This document shows, one piece after another, positions 7,241 through 12,786 of a stretch of 15,470 bases of DNA. The notes below the pieces were generated by a model. That model saw only the letters and a list, made by a program, of their open reading frames with translations. It searched no databases and was not told where the DNA came from. Position numbers and translations under genes: made by a program. How positions within the stretch are numbered: the stretch's first letter is position 1; every line of letters begins with the position of its first letter. Source of the DNA: JBAPRR01 sp049281195 (GTDB taxonomy: Bacteria; Actinomycetota; Acidimicrobiia; Acidimicrobiales; CAVXTF01); contig JBAPRR010000431.1 of assembly GCA_049281195.1 (NCBI GenBank), positions 1 through 15,470 on the forward strand. Direction: 5' to 3'.

Positions 7241-7816
7241 GTGCCCAAGGTCTACACACGCACCGGAGACGATGGAACCACCGGACTCCTGTACGGGAAG
7301 CGGGTCAAGAAGGACCACCCGTCCATCGAGGCGAACGGAGCGGTCGACGAGGCTCAGGCGGTCATTGGAGTAGCCAGGGCGGAGACCGAGCGCGGATCAG
7401 AGCTCGACACGCTTCTTGTGGGGATCGAGCGAAGCCTGTGGGTGGTCATGGCCGAGATCGCGACGCCGCCCGAGGATCGTCACAAGCTTCACGCCGGCAA
7501 GAGCTTGGTCACCGATGAGATGGTGCGAGAGCTCGAGGTACAGATCGACGGCTTCAAGGAACTCACCGAGGTTCCTGCCGACTTCGTGGTTCCCGGTCAG
7601 GACCGGACATCCGCACTGCTGGACCAGGCGAGGACCGTGGTTCGGCGCGCCGAGCGGCTCGTGATCAGCGCTCAGGAGGACTTGGCGAACGACGATGTGT
7701 CGTTCGTCGGTCCCTATCTGAACAGGCTGTCGGATCTCATCTGGACCGTCGCCCGCTGGCAGGAAGGCGCTCACGAGCTGGCTCGACAATCCGGTAAGCC
7801 GAGGTCCCGCGGATAG
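7241..7816 (+). CDS. pduO: PduO-type ATP:cob(I)alamin adenosyltransferase
   Basis: Transfers the adenosyl group of ATP to cob(I)alamin to form adenosylcobalamin, the cofactor of mutases such as the one at 12787-14379. The 191 residues match the usual length of the PduO/MMAB family (Cob_adeno_trans). The N-terminal ATP-binding signature is YTRTGDDGTTGLLYGKRV (residues 5-22). The later family motifs are RRAER (135-139) and YLNRLSDLIW (159-168). The start is GTG at 7241, placed by the N-terminal MPKVYTRTGD alignment; it has no Shine-Dalgarno sequence but a -10-like TACGAT just upstream. It is divergent from metH and convergent with the ACT-domain gene. The genetic setting suggests a general corrinoid salvage or adenosylation role rather than a propanediol-use operon; the symbol is used for family membership only. 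Confidence 0.95.
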   Translation: MPKVYTRTGDDGTTGLLYGKRVKKDHPSIEANGAVDEAQAVIGVARAETERGSELDTLLVGIERSLWVVMAEIATPPEDRHKLHAGKSLVTDEMVRELEVQIDGFKELTEVPADFVVPGQDRTSALLDQARTVVRRAERLVISAQEDLANDDVSFVGPYLNRLSDLIWTVARWQEGAHELARQSGKPRSRG

Positions 7817-7855
7817 TCCGCCATAACCGCGGATAGCCCGCGATAACCGCGGATA
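7807..7855. repeat. 20-bp direct repeats between convergent genes
   Basis: CCGCGGATAGTCCGCCATAA (7807-7826), CCGCGGATAGCCCGCGATAA (7827-7846) and a partial third copy CCGCGGATA (7847-7855) run head to tail. They overlap the last codons of the adenosyltransferase gene and fill the gap to the convergent ACT-domain gene. Each unit contains the palindrome CCGCGG, and neighbouring units can pair into GC-rich hairpins. A bidirectional termination role is possible, but there are no T-runs. Confidence 0.75.
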
Positions 7856-7869
7856 ACAGCCCAGCCACC

Positions 7870-8535
7870 TCAGAGCCTGGGGCCTATACCCCTCGTGGCG
7901 ACCTCCGACCATCTGGCGTCGGCGATGCGGGCGATCGTCACGAGCTTCTGTGTCTCGTGATCCGAGAAGTCCCATCCCGGCCGTGCCGCGCACAGAGCCG
8001 CGTCAAACCGATCGAGATCGGCCCAGACCCGGTCGGAGGTCCCGGCATCCTTCGAGTGGTCGCTTGCTGTGGCGCTCTTGCAGCTTCTGAATTCCGTGAC
8101 GAGCCAGTCGGTGGATGGTGGACGGCCGGTAGAGGCGAGCACCAGCTCGGATTCAGTGTCGAGGACAGTCACCCAGGTCGCGTCGAGCTCATCTGATACC
8201 CGGACCGCCAGGGCGGCCAACAGCTCGTCCGGGGTGTGCGCCTCGAGGAGTGCGGATGCTGTCAGATACGCGTCGAGCCTTCGATCCCTGACTCCGGAAC
8301 GAAGGGTGCGCACCTCTTCGACCTCGACGCCGTCGACTTCTTCGATCTCCGACAGCAATAGGGGGAGTAGATCGCCGTCGACCTCGACGATGATCTCATC
8401 CATCGCTCTTCCGTCGGCCCTGGTAAGGATCTCGATGCCGATGACGTCCGCATGGACGGCCCCGATTCGGCTTGCAACGGCTCCGAGAGCACCGGGACGG
8501 TCGGGCATGCCGACACGCAGGACGCAGGTCGCCAC
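7870..8535 (-). CDS. ACT-domain protein with GAF-like C-terminal region
   Basis: Probably a small-molecule sensing protein of unknown target. It has 221 residues. Residues ~4-76 form an ACT domain: a strand, then MPDRPGALGAVASRIGA, then VIGIEIL, then DEIIVEVDG. ACT domains usually bind amino acids as regulators. The second half (~87-210) has a GAF-like pattern: a helix (LLEAHTPDELLAALAVRV), strands around WVTVLDTESELVLAS, and a final helix (HETQKLVTIARIADARW). This part is a structural guess only. No catalytic domain is fused to it. The GTG start at 8535 is supported by TAGCCT 7 nt upstream and by the ACT domain beginning at once. It lies 57 nt downstream of a conserved hypothetical gene on the same strand, but its own promoter suggests a separate transcript. 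Confidence 0.85.
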   Translation of the reverse strand: MATCVLRVGMPDRPGALGAVASRIGAVHADVIGIEILTRADGRAMDEIIVEVDGDLLPLLLSEIEEVDGVEVEEVRTLRSGVRDRRLDAYLTASALLEAHTPDELLAALAVRVSDELDATWVTVLDTESELVLASTGRPPSTDWLVTEFRSCKSATASDHSKDAGTSDRVWADLDRFDAALCAARPGWDFSDHETQKLVTIARIADARWSEVATRGIGPRL

Positions 8536-8542
8536 GGCCGAC

Positions 8543-8548
8543 AGGCTA
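8543..8548 (-). promoter_or_regulatory. -10-like TAGCCT for leaderless ACT-domain gene
   Basis: On the minus strand TAGCCT is followed by 7 nt and then GTG (8533-8535). Hexamer and spacing are identical to metH. No Shine-Dalgarno sequence is present. Confidence 0.55.
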
Positions 8549-8592
8549 CGACCGCAAGATGAACTGCGCGTTTCCGAAGAGCGAAAAGGGCG

Positions 8593-9354
8593 TTACTGAG
8601 TTGTCCCTCGCAGGGCGGAAATCTGACTGTCGGGTGAGCCGGCCTGACTGTCGAGTGAGCCGGCCTGACTGTCGGGTGAGCCGGCCTGACTGTCTGATGC
8701 ACCCCCCCGCCTGTTAGGCGAGCCTCCCTGCCGCCAGGCCCAGTTAGCTGCGTCCCAGGCCAGAGCGGGGTGGAGGTGCCAGCTGAGCAGCTCGGATTCG
8801 ACGGTGGCGTAGTCGTCGTCGAGGGCCATCAACCCGAGGGCGATCCGCCGGGCTCTCCACCTGAGCCGGGTCATGCCGGGGTCGATGTCTGCGAGAGCCT
8901 CGACCCACTGTCTGTGGCTTTCACCTGCGGCGGCCCCGAGCCTGATCATGTATTGGGCCGGCACCACAGGAAGAAATCGCCGCACAGCGAGATCCCCGTG
9001 TTCTGTTGCCCGCGCGATGTCGAAGCTGATGAGGCGGCGAAGGCTGCGCTGAAACGGCGAACGTCGTCCGTTTCGATCTCCCAGACCGATCTGACGAGCC
9101 GTTAACTCGAAGTCGAGCTCGAATCCTTCCGGGTTCGATTCGAAGGACAAGGCGATGTTGCGCATCATCCACACGCACGTCGGTCCGAGAAATGGCAGCC
9201 AGAACTTCTCGACATAAACAGAACGTGGGTCGTGCCCGACGTTGTCGAGCGCATCGTCGATCCAGGCCACCACCGGGATGGAATCGAGATCCTCGAGTGG
9301 TGCGCGAGACACCGGAGGAATCGGACGGGCGCGGAGTGATTCGATGGTTTGCAT
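8593..9354 (-). CDS. conserved actinobacterial hypothetical protein, possible winged-helix fold
   Basis: I do not recognise a named family. From the ATG at 9354 the protein has 253 residues and is probably cytoplasmic, with no signal or membrane segment. Residues ~48-135 are mainly helical. They include KFWLPFLGPTCVWMMRNIA, an arginine-rich helix region (RRSPFQRSLRRLISFDIARA) and a strand pair (HGDLAVRRFLPVVP), a layout like a winged helix-turn-helix DNA-binding domain. Similar proteins are, as far as I recall, common in actinobacteria without assigned function. The C-terminus (~217-244) is a run of DSQAGSP heptapeptides encoded by a 21-bp tandem repeat. A TTG at 9387 would add 11 residues. 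Neither start has a clear Shine-Dalgarno or TAnnnT motif, so the start is uncertain. Confidence 0.75.
   Translation of the reverse strand: MQTIESLRARPIPPVSRAPLEDLDSIPVVAWIDDALDNVGHDPRSVYVEKFWLPFLGPTCVWMMRNIALSFESNPEGFELDFELTARQIGLGDRNGRRSPFQRSLRRLISFDIARATEHGDLAVRRFLPVVPAQYMIRLGAAAGESHRQWVEALADIDPGMTRLRWRARRIALGLMALDDDYATVESELLSWHLHPALAWDAANWAWRQGGSPNRRGGASDSQAGSPDSQAGSLDSQAGSPDSQISALRGTTQ
8624..8694. repeat. 21-bp tandem repeat encoding C-terminal DSQAGSP heptapeptides
   Basis: TGACTGTCGGGTGAGCCGGCC is at 8624-8644 and 8666-8686. A one-base variant is at 8645-8665, and a partial fourth copy at 8687-8694. It lies in frame at the end of the minus-strand conserved hypothetical gene. The near identity of the copies indicates recent expansion. 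Confidence 0.92.
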
Positions 9355-9442
9355 ACCGTGAGCCTGCCGACTGGGTGTATCCGTCAAGCTTGCTGGATTC
9401 CTATCTGTCTCCCGTCTCGTCGGGATTTGCTATGACGGATCG

Positions 9443-9790
9443 CTATACCGGGTTCGTCGACGGGGCGGAGATCCCGACGATCGGTGCTGCCAGCGACTGC
9501 GCCGACATTGAGCCCGAGAACGGGCAGTTGTAGGCGAAAACTCCTCCGTCCGAACCGACTAGCCAGTAACCGCCCGTCATCTGGTCGACTGCGATGCCCG
9601 TGATCGGTGCGGGCGGGTCGGTGAGCGTGTTTGCACCACCCTGGTAGGTGGCGTCACCGAACGCGTAGACCGCTCCGTCGGATCCGACCAGGTAGTAACC
9701 GCCGCCACCGCCGGTCGAAGCAACGCCCACGATGTCGTCTGCGGAGACGTCCAGCCCGGGAAGGCTTCCATGGAATGGTGCATCGAAGGG
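9443..9790 (-). pseudogene. 5'-truncated remnant of an Acidimicrobiia-type beta-propeller repeat protein
   Basis: The minus frame encodes about 115 residues made of the roughly 45-50-residue repeats seen in large exported Acidimicrobiia proteins: APFHGSLPGL, then GGYYLVGSDGAVYAFGDATY, then GGYWLVGSDGGVFAYNCPF, each followed by an (I/V)xGIA/S segment. The similarity starts abruptly inside a repeat near 9790. Upstream the frame is open only to a TGA near 9899 and runs through the terminator of the neighbouring gene, with no ATG, GTG or TTG before the GTG at 9730, which is in the middle of a repeat. No signal peptide or Shine-Dalgarno sequence is present. I therefore read this as a gene fragment. 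A short expressed protein from GTG 9730 (95 residues) is possible but unlikely to fold as a full propeller. Confidence 0.7.
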
Positions 9791-9850
9791 ATCTTTAGTG
9801 CGCTGGGAGCGGGTGGTGCAGGCCCCCCGGACGCCCCTGGGTCTGCCGAT

Positions 9851-9891
9851 AAAAAATCGCTCCGGGGCGCAGCTGGGCGCCCCGGGGCGAT
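9851..9891 (-). terminator. strong intrinsic terminator
   Basis: Read on the minus strand, ATCGCCCCGGGGCGC and GCGCCCCGGAGCGAT form a 15-position stem with a single C-A mismatch and a 6-nt loop (CCAGCT). It is followed at once by a run of six T's (plus-strand A's at 9851-9856). It ends the transcript of the secreted-protein gene at 9945-10511. Confidence 0.92.
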
Positions 9892-9902
9892 CTGAACATC
9901 AA

Positions 9903-9925
9903 ACGTTTCGAACAGGACGAAACGT
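9903..9925. other. second hairpin between stop codon and terminator
   Basis: ACGTTTCG (9903-9910) and CGAAACGT (9918-9925) form a perfect 8-bp stem with a 7-nt loop. It sits in the 3' untranslated region of the minus-strand gene ending at 9945, just before the main terminator. It may protect the 3' end or bind a protein. Confidence 0.55.
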
Positions 9926-9944
9926 CAGCACATGGAAGTGATCA

Positions 9945-10511
9945 TCAGTGCTGGCACGGATTCCCGCTACGAGCCGGATCGTTGTAGCCGCGGTAGTAGG
10001 CGGCTACGTGCCGTCCGCGAATCCAGTAACGACGTGCCACGAAGACGCGCGGCCTGGCGACGAACGTCACCTGCTTTGTGTGAGTGGCCGTAAAGGAGGC
10101 AGTCGTTGTCGTAGACGATGGTGCCGGCTCGATGGTGACCGTCTTCTTCACGGTTACCGATGTCGTCGTTGTGGCCGGAGCCGTCGGGGTTGCAGGAGTC
10201 ACGGTCGTGAGCGTGCTCACTGTGCGCTGCAGGATCACGACTGCTCCCGTCGGAAGCAGCTCGACGATGTTGGCTCCTCGGTTCGACGTGTAGACGACTT
10301 CCGGAGTCAAAAGCGTCGTTGCGGTTGCCGGTACGGACGCGGCTGAAAGTCCGCTGGACGATGTCGTTGCGAATGCCGCTGAGCTCAAGCCGAGCGCGCC
10401 GATAGTCGCGGCCAGGATGCTCAACACCCCGGCGCGGCACCACCGACGTATGGATCCCATTCTGGGAGCAGCCGCGTATGCACTTTCTGCTGAGTGTGTG
10501 GCGTGTGTCAT
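9945..10511 (-). CDS. secreted Thr-rich protein of unknown function
   Basis: No known family is recognised. The 188 residues begin with a signal peptide: a basic part (GSIRRWCR, ~19-26), a hydrophobic core (AGVLSILAATIGALGLSSAA), and a probable cleavage after AFA near residue 48. A short region (VVYTSNRGANIVELLPTGAVVILQ) follows, then a Thr/Pro/Ala-rich stretch with TTTT runs (~95-145). A basic aromatic C-terminus (RPRVFVARRYWIRGRHVAAYYRGYN) ends in NPCQH. The mature protein is likely extracellular or wall-associated. The start is the ATG at 10511; the ATG at 10460 (residue 18) would leave a more standard signal peptide and may be the real start. The gene has its own terminator at 9851-9891 and is preceded by an AT-rich intergenic region (10512-10698), so it is a single transcription unit. 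Confidence 0.75.
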   Translation of the reverse strand: MTHATHSAESAYAAAPRMGSIRRWCRAGVLSILAATIGALGLSSAAFATTSSSGLSAASVPATATTLLTPEVVYTSNRGANIVELLPTGAVVILQRTVSTLTTVTPATPTAPATTTTSVTVKKTVTIEPAPSSTTTTASFTATHTKQVTFVARPRVFVARRYWIRGRHVAAYYRGYNDPARSGNPCQH

Positions 10512-10698
10512 GCCCCGGGTCTCGTCGGTTGACCGGAACCGCTTGAGGGCATTTCACGGTGTGTATATGAAGGCTTGATAAAGCAAAAATGAGGACAAGG
10601 AAAATGGCGATTTAACGCTTGTTGTTGTCAGTCTTTGGTGTTTAAAGGACCGGTCGCTATTTAGGATTCAGTGCTCCGGTGCATCGTTGCTATGCAGG

Positions 10699-11322
10699 TC
10701 AGCCAATGTTCCACCTGCCACGGTGCACGACCTGAGACAACGGCGGCCTCCCACGGAGCACCGAGGCTGACGGTGGGTCTTCTCCTTCCGGGTGGCCGAT
10801 AAGTACCGCTCCCACGAATCGCCACGAACCCACCACTGAGCAGTTGCGCAGCAGCTCGTCCTCACCTCTGAAGTTCCCGATGAAGCATGCGCCGAGGCCT
10901 TCGTCGGTTACGGCCAGCAACATCGCCATGACCGCCGCCCCGGCGTCGAAGTACCAGTAGGGGATGGGCCACGATCCTTCGCCCCCGGCTCCGGTGCCGA
11001 GCCCCGACGTCCGCTTGTCCGGTTCGTCGTAGCGGTCGGTGTAACGGGACGGATCAGCGAGTACCACGACGACGATCGGCGCATTTGCCATTCCCCGGTA
11101 CCGGCGGCCCTTCGCCCGCCACTCGGCTGTGGTGGTTGCGTCCCAATAGACCTGTGTCTGCTCCCGCCCCACAAGAAGCAGAAAGGCCCGCCCATCGGTA
11201 TTCCCCGCCGACGGCGCCCGGTTCGCGAGGTCGAGGATGCGATCGATCGCCGCAGGGTCCACGGCCTCCTCGGAGAAGCACCGGACCATGCGTCTCTGTA
11301 GGGCGGCCGACTTGAGGTCCAC
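10699..11322 (-). CDS. nitroreductase-family FMN oxidoreductase
   Basis: Probable FMN-dependent NAD(P)H oxidoreductase, substrate unknown. From the GTG at 11322 it has 207 residues, normal for the family. Visible features are the N-terminal flavin/phosphate-binding motif RRMVRCF (10-16), APSAGN (36-41), the dimer-core helix DAGAAVMAMLLAVTDEGLGA (~126-145), CFIGNF (146-151) and a C-terminal IGHPEGE (175-181). The frame stays open far upstream to 11703, but that extension is Arg/Pro-rich and non-conserved, runs through the 20-bp repeat array, and overlaps the divergent moeB-like gene. The TAGGGT hexamer 7 nt upstream of the GTG fits a leaderless start. It is divergent from the rhodanese-MoeB fusion gene. 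No redox partner gene adjoins it. Confidence 0.92.
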   Translation of the reverse strand: MDLKSAALQRRMVRCFSEEAVDPAAIDRILDLANRAPSAGNTDGRAFLLLVGREQTQVYWDATTTAEWRAKGRRYRGMANAPIVVVVLADPSRYTDRYDEPDKRTSGLGTGAGGEGSWPIPYWYFDAGAAVMAMLLAVTDEGLGACFIGNFRGEDELLRNCSVVGSWRFVGAVLIGHPEGEDPPSASVLRGRPPLSQVVHRGRWNIG

Positions 11323-11329
11323 GCGCCGG

Positions 11330-11335
11330 ACCCTA
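11330..11335 (-). promoter_or_regulatory. -10-like TAGGGT for leaderless nitroreductase
   Basis: On the minus strand TAGGGT is followed by 7 nt and the GTG at 11320-11322, with no Shine-Dalgarno sequence. It also decides the start codon of this gene against far upstream alternatives. Confidence 0.55.
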
Positions 11336-11345
11336 GGCGCCGCCG

Positions 11346-11405
11346 GCTGGCGGTCGCGGACACGAGCTGGCGTTCCCGGACACGAGCTGGCAGCCACGGG
11401 CACCG
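11346..11405. repeat. 20-bp direct repeats in a divergent promoter region
   Basis: GCTGGCGGTCGCGGACACGA (11346-11365) and GCTGGCGTTCCCGGACACGA (11366-11385) are followed by a diverged copy beginning GCTGGC (11386-11405). The array starts 10 bp upstream of the nitroreductase -10 hexamer and lies between it and the moeB-like gene. A 20-bp period suits operator copies on one DNA face, but slippage is equally possible. Confidence 0.7.
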
Positions 11406-11481
11406 GGGCGGGTCGGCCAGGGGCAAAGTGGGAATGTTGATGGCACAAGTAAGGTTTTAAGACAGGAAGACCCCCATTTCT

Positions 11482-11487
11482 GGAGGA
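11482..11487 (+). promoter_or_regulatory. Shine-Dalgarno of the moeB-like gene
   Basis: GGAGGA lies 5 nt before the ATG at 11493. It is the only strong ribosome-binding site next to a start in the window and fixes this start codon. Confidence 0.85.
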
Positions 11488-11492
11488 AGAAG

Positions 11493-12683
11493 ATGGCGAC
11501 ACCCCGTGACCTGCTCGTACAGGCCAAATCACAGATCCGCGAGGTAGAACCCGCCGAGGTCGAGCCGCGGCTCGGGCAGGTGACGCTTCTCGATGTGCGT
11601 GAGGCCGACGAGAACGAGCAGGGCGCCCTCCCGGGCACCATCCACCTGCCCAGGGGTTTCCTCGAGTTCCAGGTGGAGGGACGCATTCCCGACAAGGACG
11701 CACCGGTCGTCGTGTACTGCGCCGGCGGGAACCGGTCCGCGTTCGCGGCCCTCACGATGCAGGCCCTCGGCTACAAGGACGTCTCCTCTCTGATCGGCGG
11801 GTTCAACCGGTGGAAGGACGAGGGCCGGCCCTGGTCGACGCCCAGGACCCTCGATGCCGAGCAGCGCAACCGTTATCACCGCCACCTTCTTCTGCCCGAG
11901 GTCGGAGTGGCGGGTCAGCAGAAGCTTCTGGATTCGAAGGTGCTCCTCCTGGGCGCAGGTGGCCTCGGATCGCCGGCCGCTCTCTACCTGGCCGCGGCCG
12001 GGGTGGGGACGATCGGAATCATCGACATGGATGTGGTCGATGCCTCGAACCTGCAGCGCCAGATCCTCCACAACCTCGACCGCATCGGTGAGAGGAAGGT
12101 GGACTCCGCCAAAAAGACCCTGACCGCCATGAACCCCGACGTGAACGTCATCACGTACGACGTCAGGCTCGGCGCCGACAACGTCCTCGACATCATCTCC
12201 GGCTACGACGTGATCGTCGACGGCACCGACAACTTCCCGACGCGCTATCTGGTGAACGACGCGTCGTTGCTGACGCGCATTCCTGTGGTCCACGGATCGA
12301 TCTTCCGCTTCGAGGGACAGGTCACGGTGTTCGATCCGTACAACGGCCCCTGCTACCGCTGCATGATCCCGGAGCCTCCTCCCCCCGAGCTCGCTCCCTC
12401 ATGCGCAGAGGCGGGTGTGCTCGGAGTACTGCCGGGGATCGTGGGATCGATTCAGGCTCTCGAAGCACTCAAGCTGATTCTTGGAATTGGCGACCCGCTG
12501 ATCGGGCGTCTGCTCTCGTTCGACGCTCTGGAGGAGTCGTTCCGGACCTTCAAGGTGCGTCGCGATCCGGAATGCCCGGCTTGCGGTGAGAACGCGGCAC
12601 CGATCGTCATCGCCGAGTACGACGAGCTGTGCATGCCACACGCCGTTCCGGTCGCGGTGCCGGTCGGTGTGGCAGGCGCCTGA
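11493..12683 (+). CDS. moeB: rhodanese-MoeB/ThiF fusion: sulfur-carrier adenylyltransferase/sulfurtransferase
   Basis: Activates the C-terminal Gly-Gly of a ubiquitin-like sulfur carrier (MoaD, ThiS or CysO type) by adenylation and probably supplies sulfur for thiocarboxylate formation in molybdopterin, thiamin or cysteine synthesis. It has 396 residues. Residues ~15-115 are a rhodanese domain with active-site Cys76 in YCAGGNRS. Residues ~122-380 are the E1-like domain: RYHRHLLLPEVG, nucleotide loop GAGGLGS (154-160), DMDVVDASNLQRQ (178-190), and a GTDNFPTRYLVND segment. A conserved Cys304 lies in PSCAEAGVLG. The zinc pairs are CYRC (287, 290) and CPAC (361, 364). Well-known MoeZ proteins carry rhodanese at the C-terminus; here it is N-terminal. 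The start is fixed by GGAGGA. No carrier protein gene is adjacent, so the exact pathway is open. Confidence 0.93.
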   Translation: MATPRDLLVQAKSQIREVEPAEVEPRLGQVTLLDVREADENEQGALPGTIHLPRGFLEFQVEGRIPDKDAPVVVYCAGGNRSAFAALTMQALGYKDVSSLIGGFNRWKDEGRPWSTPRTLDAEQRNRYHRHLLLPEVGVAGQQKLLDSKVLLLGAGGLGSPAALYLAAAGVGTIGIIDMDVVDASNLQRQILHNLDRIGERKVDSAKKTLTAMNPDVNVITYDVRLGADNVLDIISGYDVIVDGTDNFPTRYLVNDASLLTRIPVVHGSIFRFEGQVTVFDPYNGPCYRCMIPEPPPPELAPSCAEAGVLGVLPGIVGSIQALEALKLILGIGDPLIGRLLSFDALEESFRTFKVRRDPECPACGENAAPIVIAEYDELCMPHAVPVAVPVGVAGA

Positions 12684-12685
12684 GC

Positions 12686-12699
12686 GGGCAGACCTGCCC
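12686..12699 (+). terminator. small hairpin after the moeB-like gene
   Basis: GGGCA (12686-12690) pairs with TGCCC (12695-12699) around a 4-nt loop, starting just after the TGA stop. The stem is short and there is no T-run, so it is a weak terminator candidate. Confidence 0.25.
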
Positions 12700-12774
12700 A
12701 CAAGGCCGCCCGGACTAGGGGACTCGGCGGGTCCGTCCCGGATTACCGGATTATTCGCCTGAACCGCCCGCACG

Positions 12775-12780
12775 TAGGCT
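12775..12780 (+). promoter_or_regulatory. -10-like TAGGCT for leaderless mutase gene
   Basis: TAGGCT ends 6 nt before the GTG at 12787. A TTATTC (12751-12756) 18 nt upstream could serve as -35. A TTG at 12781 is in frame but directly abuts the hexamer, so it would lie upstream of the transcript start. Confidence 0.55.
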
Positions 12781-12786
12781 TTGGAA

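Noticed and set aside
7083..7259. N-terminal extension of the metH frame to 7259
   Set aside because: It would overlap the start of the divergent adenosyltransferase gene, and the added residues are Arg/Gly-rich with no MetH similarity.
9948..10346. Plus-strand frame opposite the secreted Thr-rich protein
   Set aside because: The minus reading has a clear signal peptide and its own terminator; the plus frame is Arg/Cys-rich shadow sequence.
11323..11703. N-terminal extension of the nitroreductase frame to 11703
   Set aside because: The extension is non-conserved Arg/Pro-rich sequence that overlaps the divergent moeB-like gene; the family N-terminus begins at the GTG at 11322.
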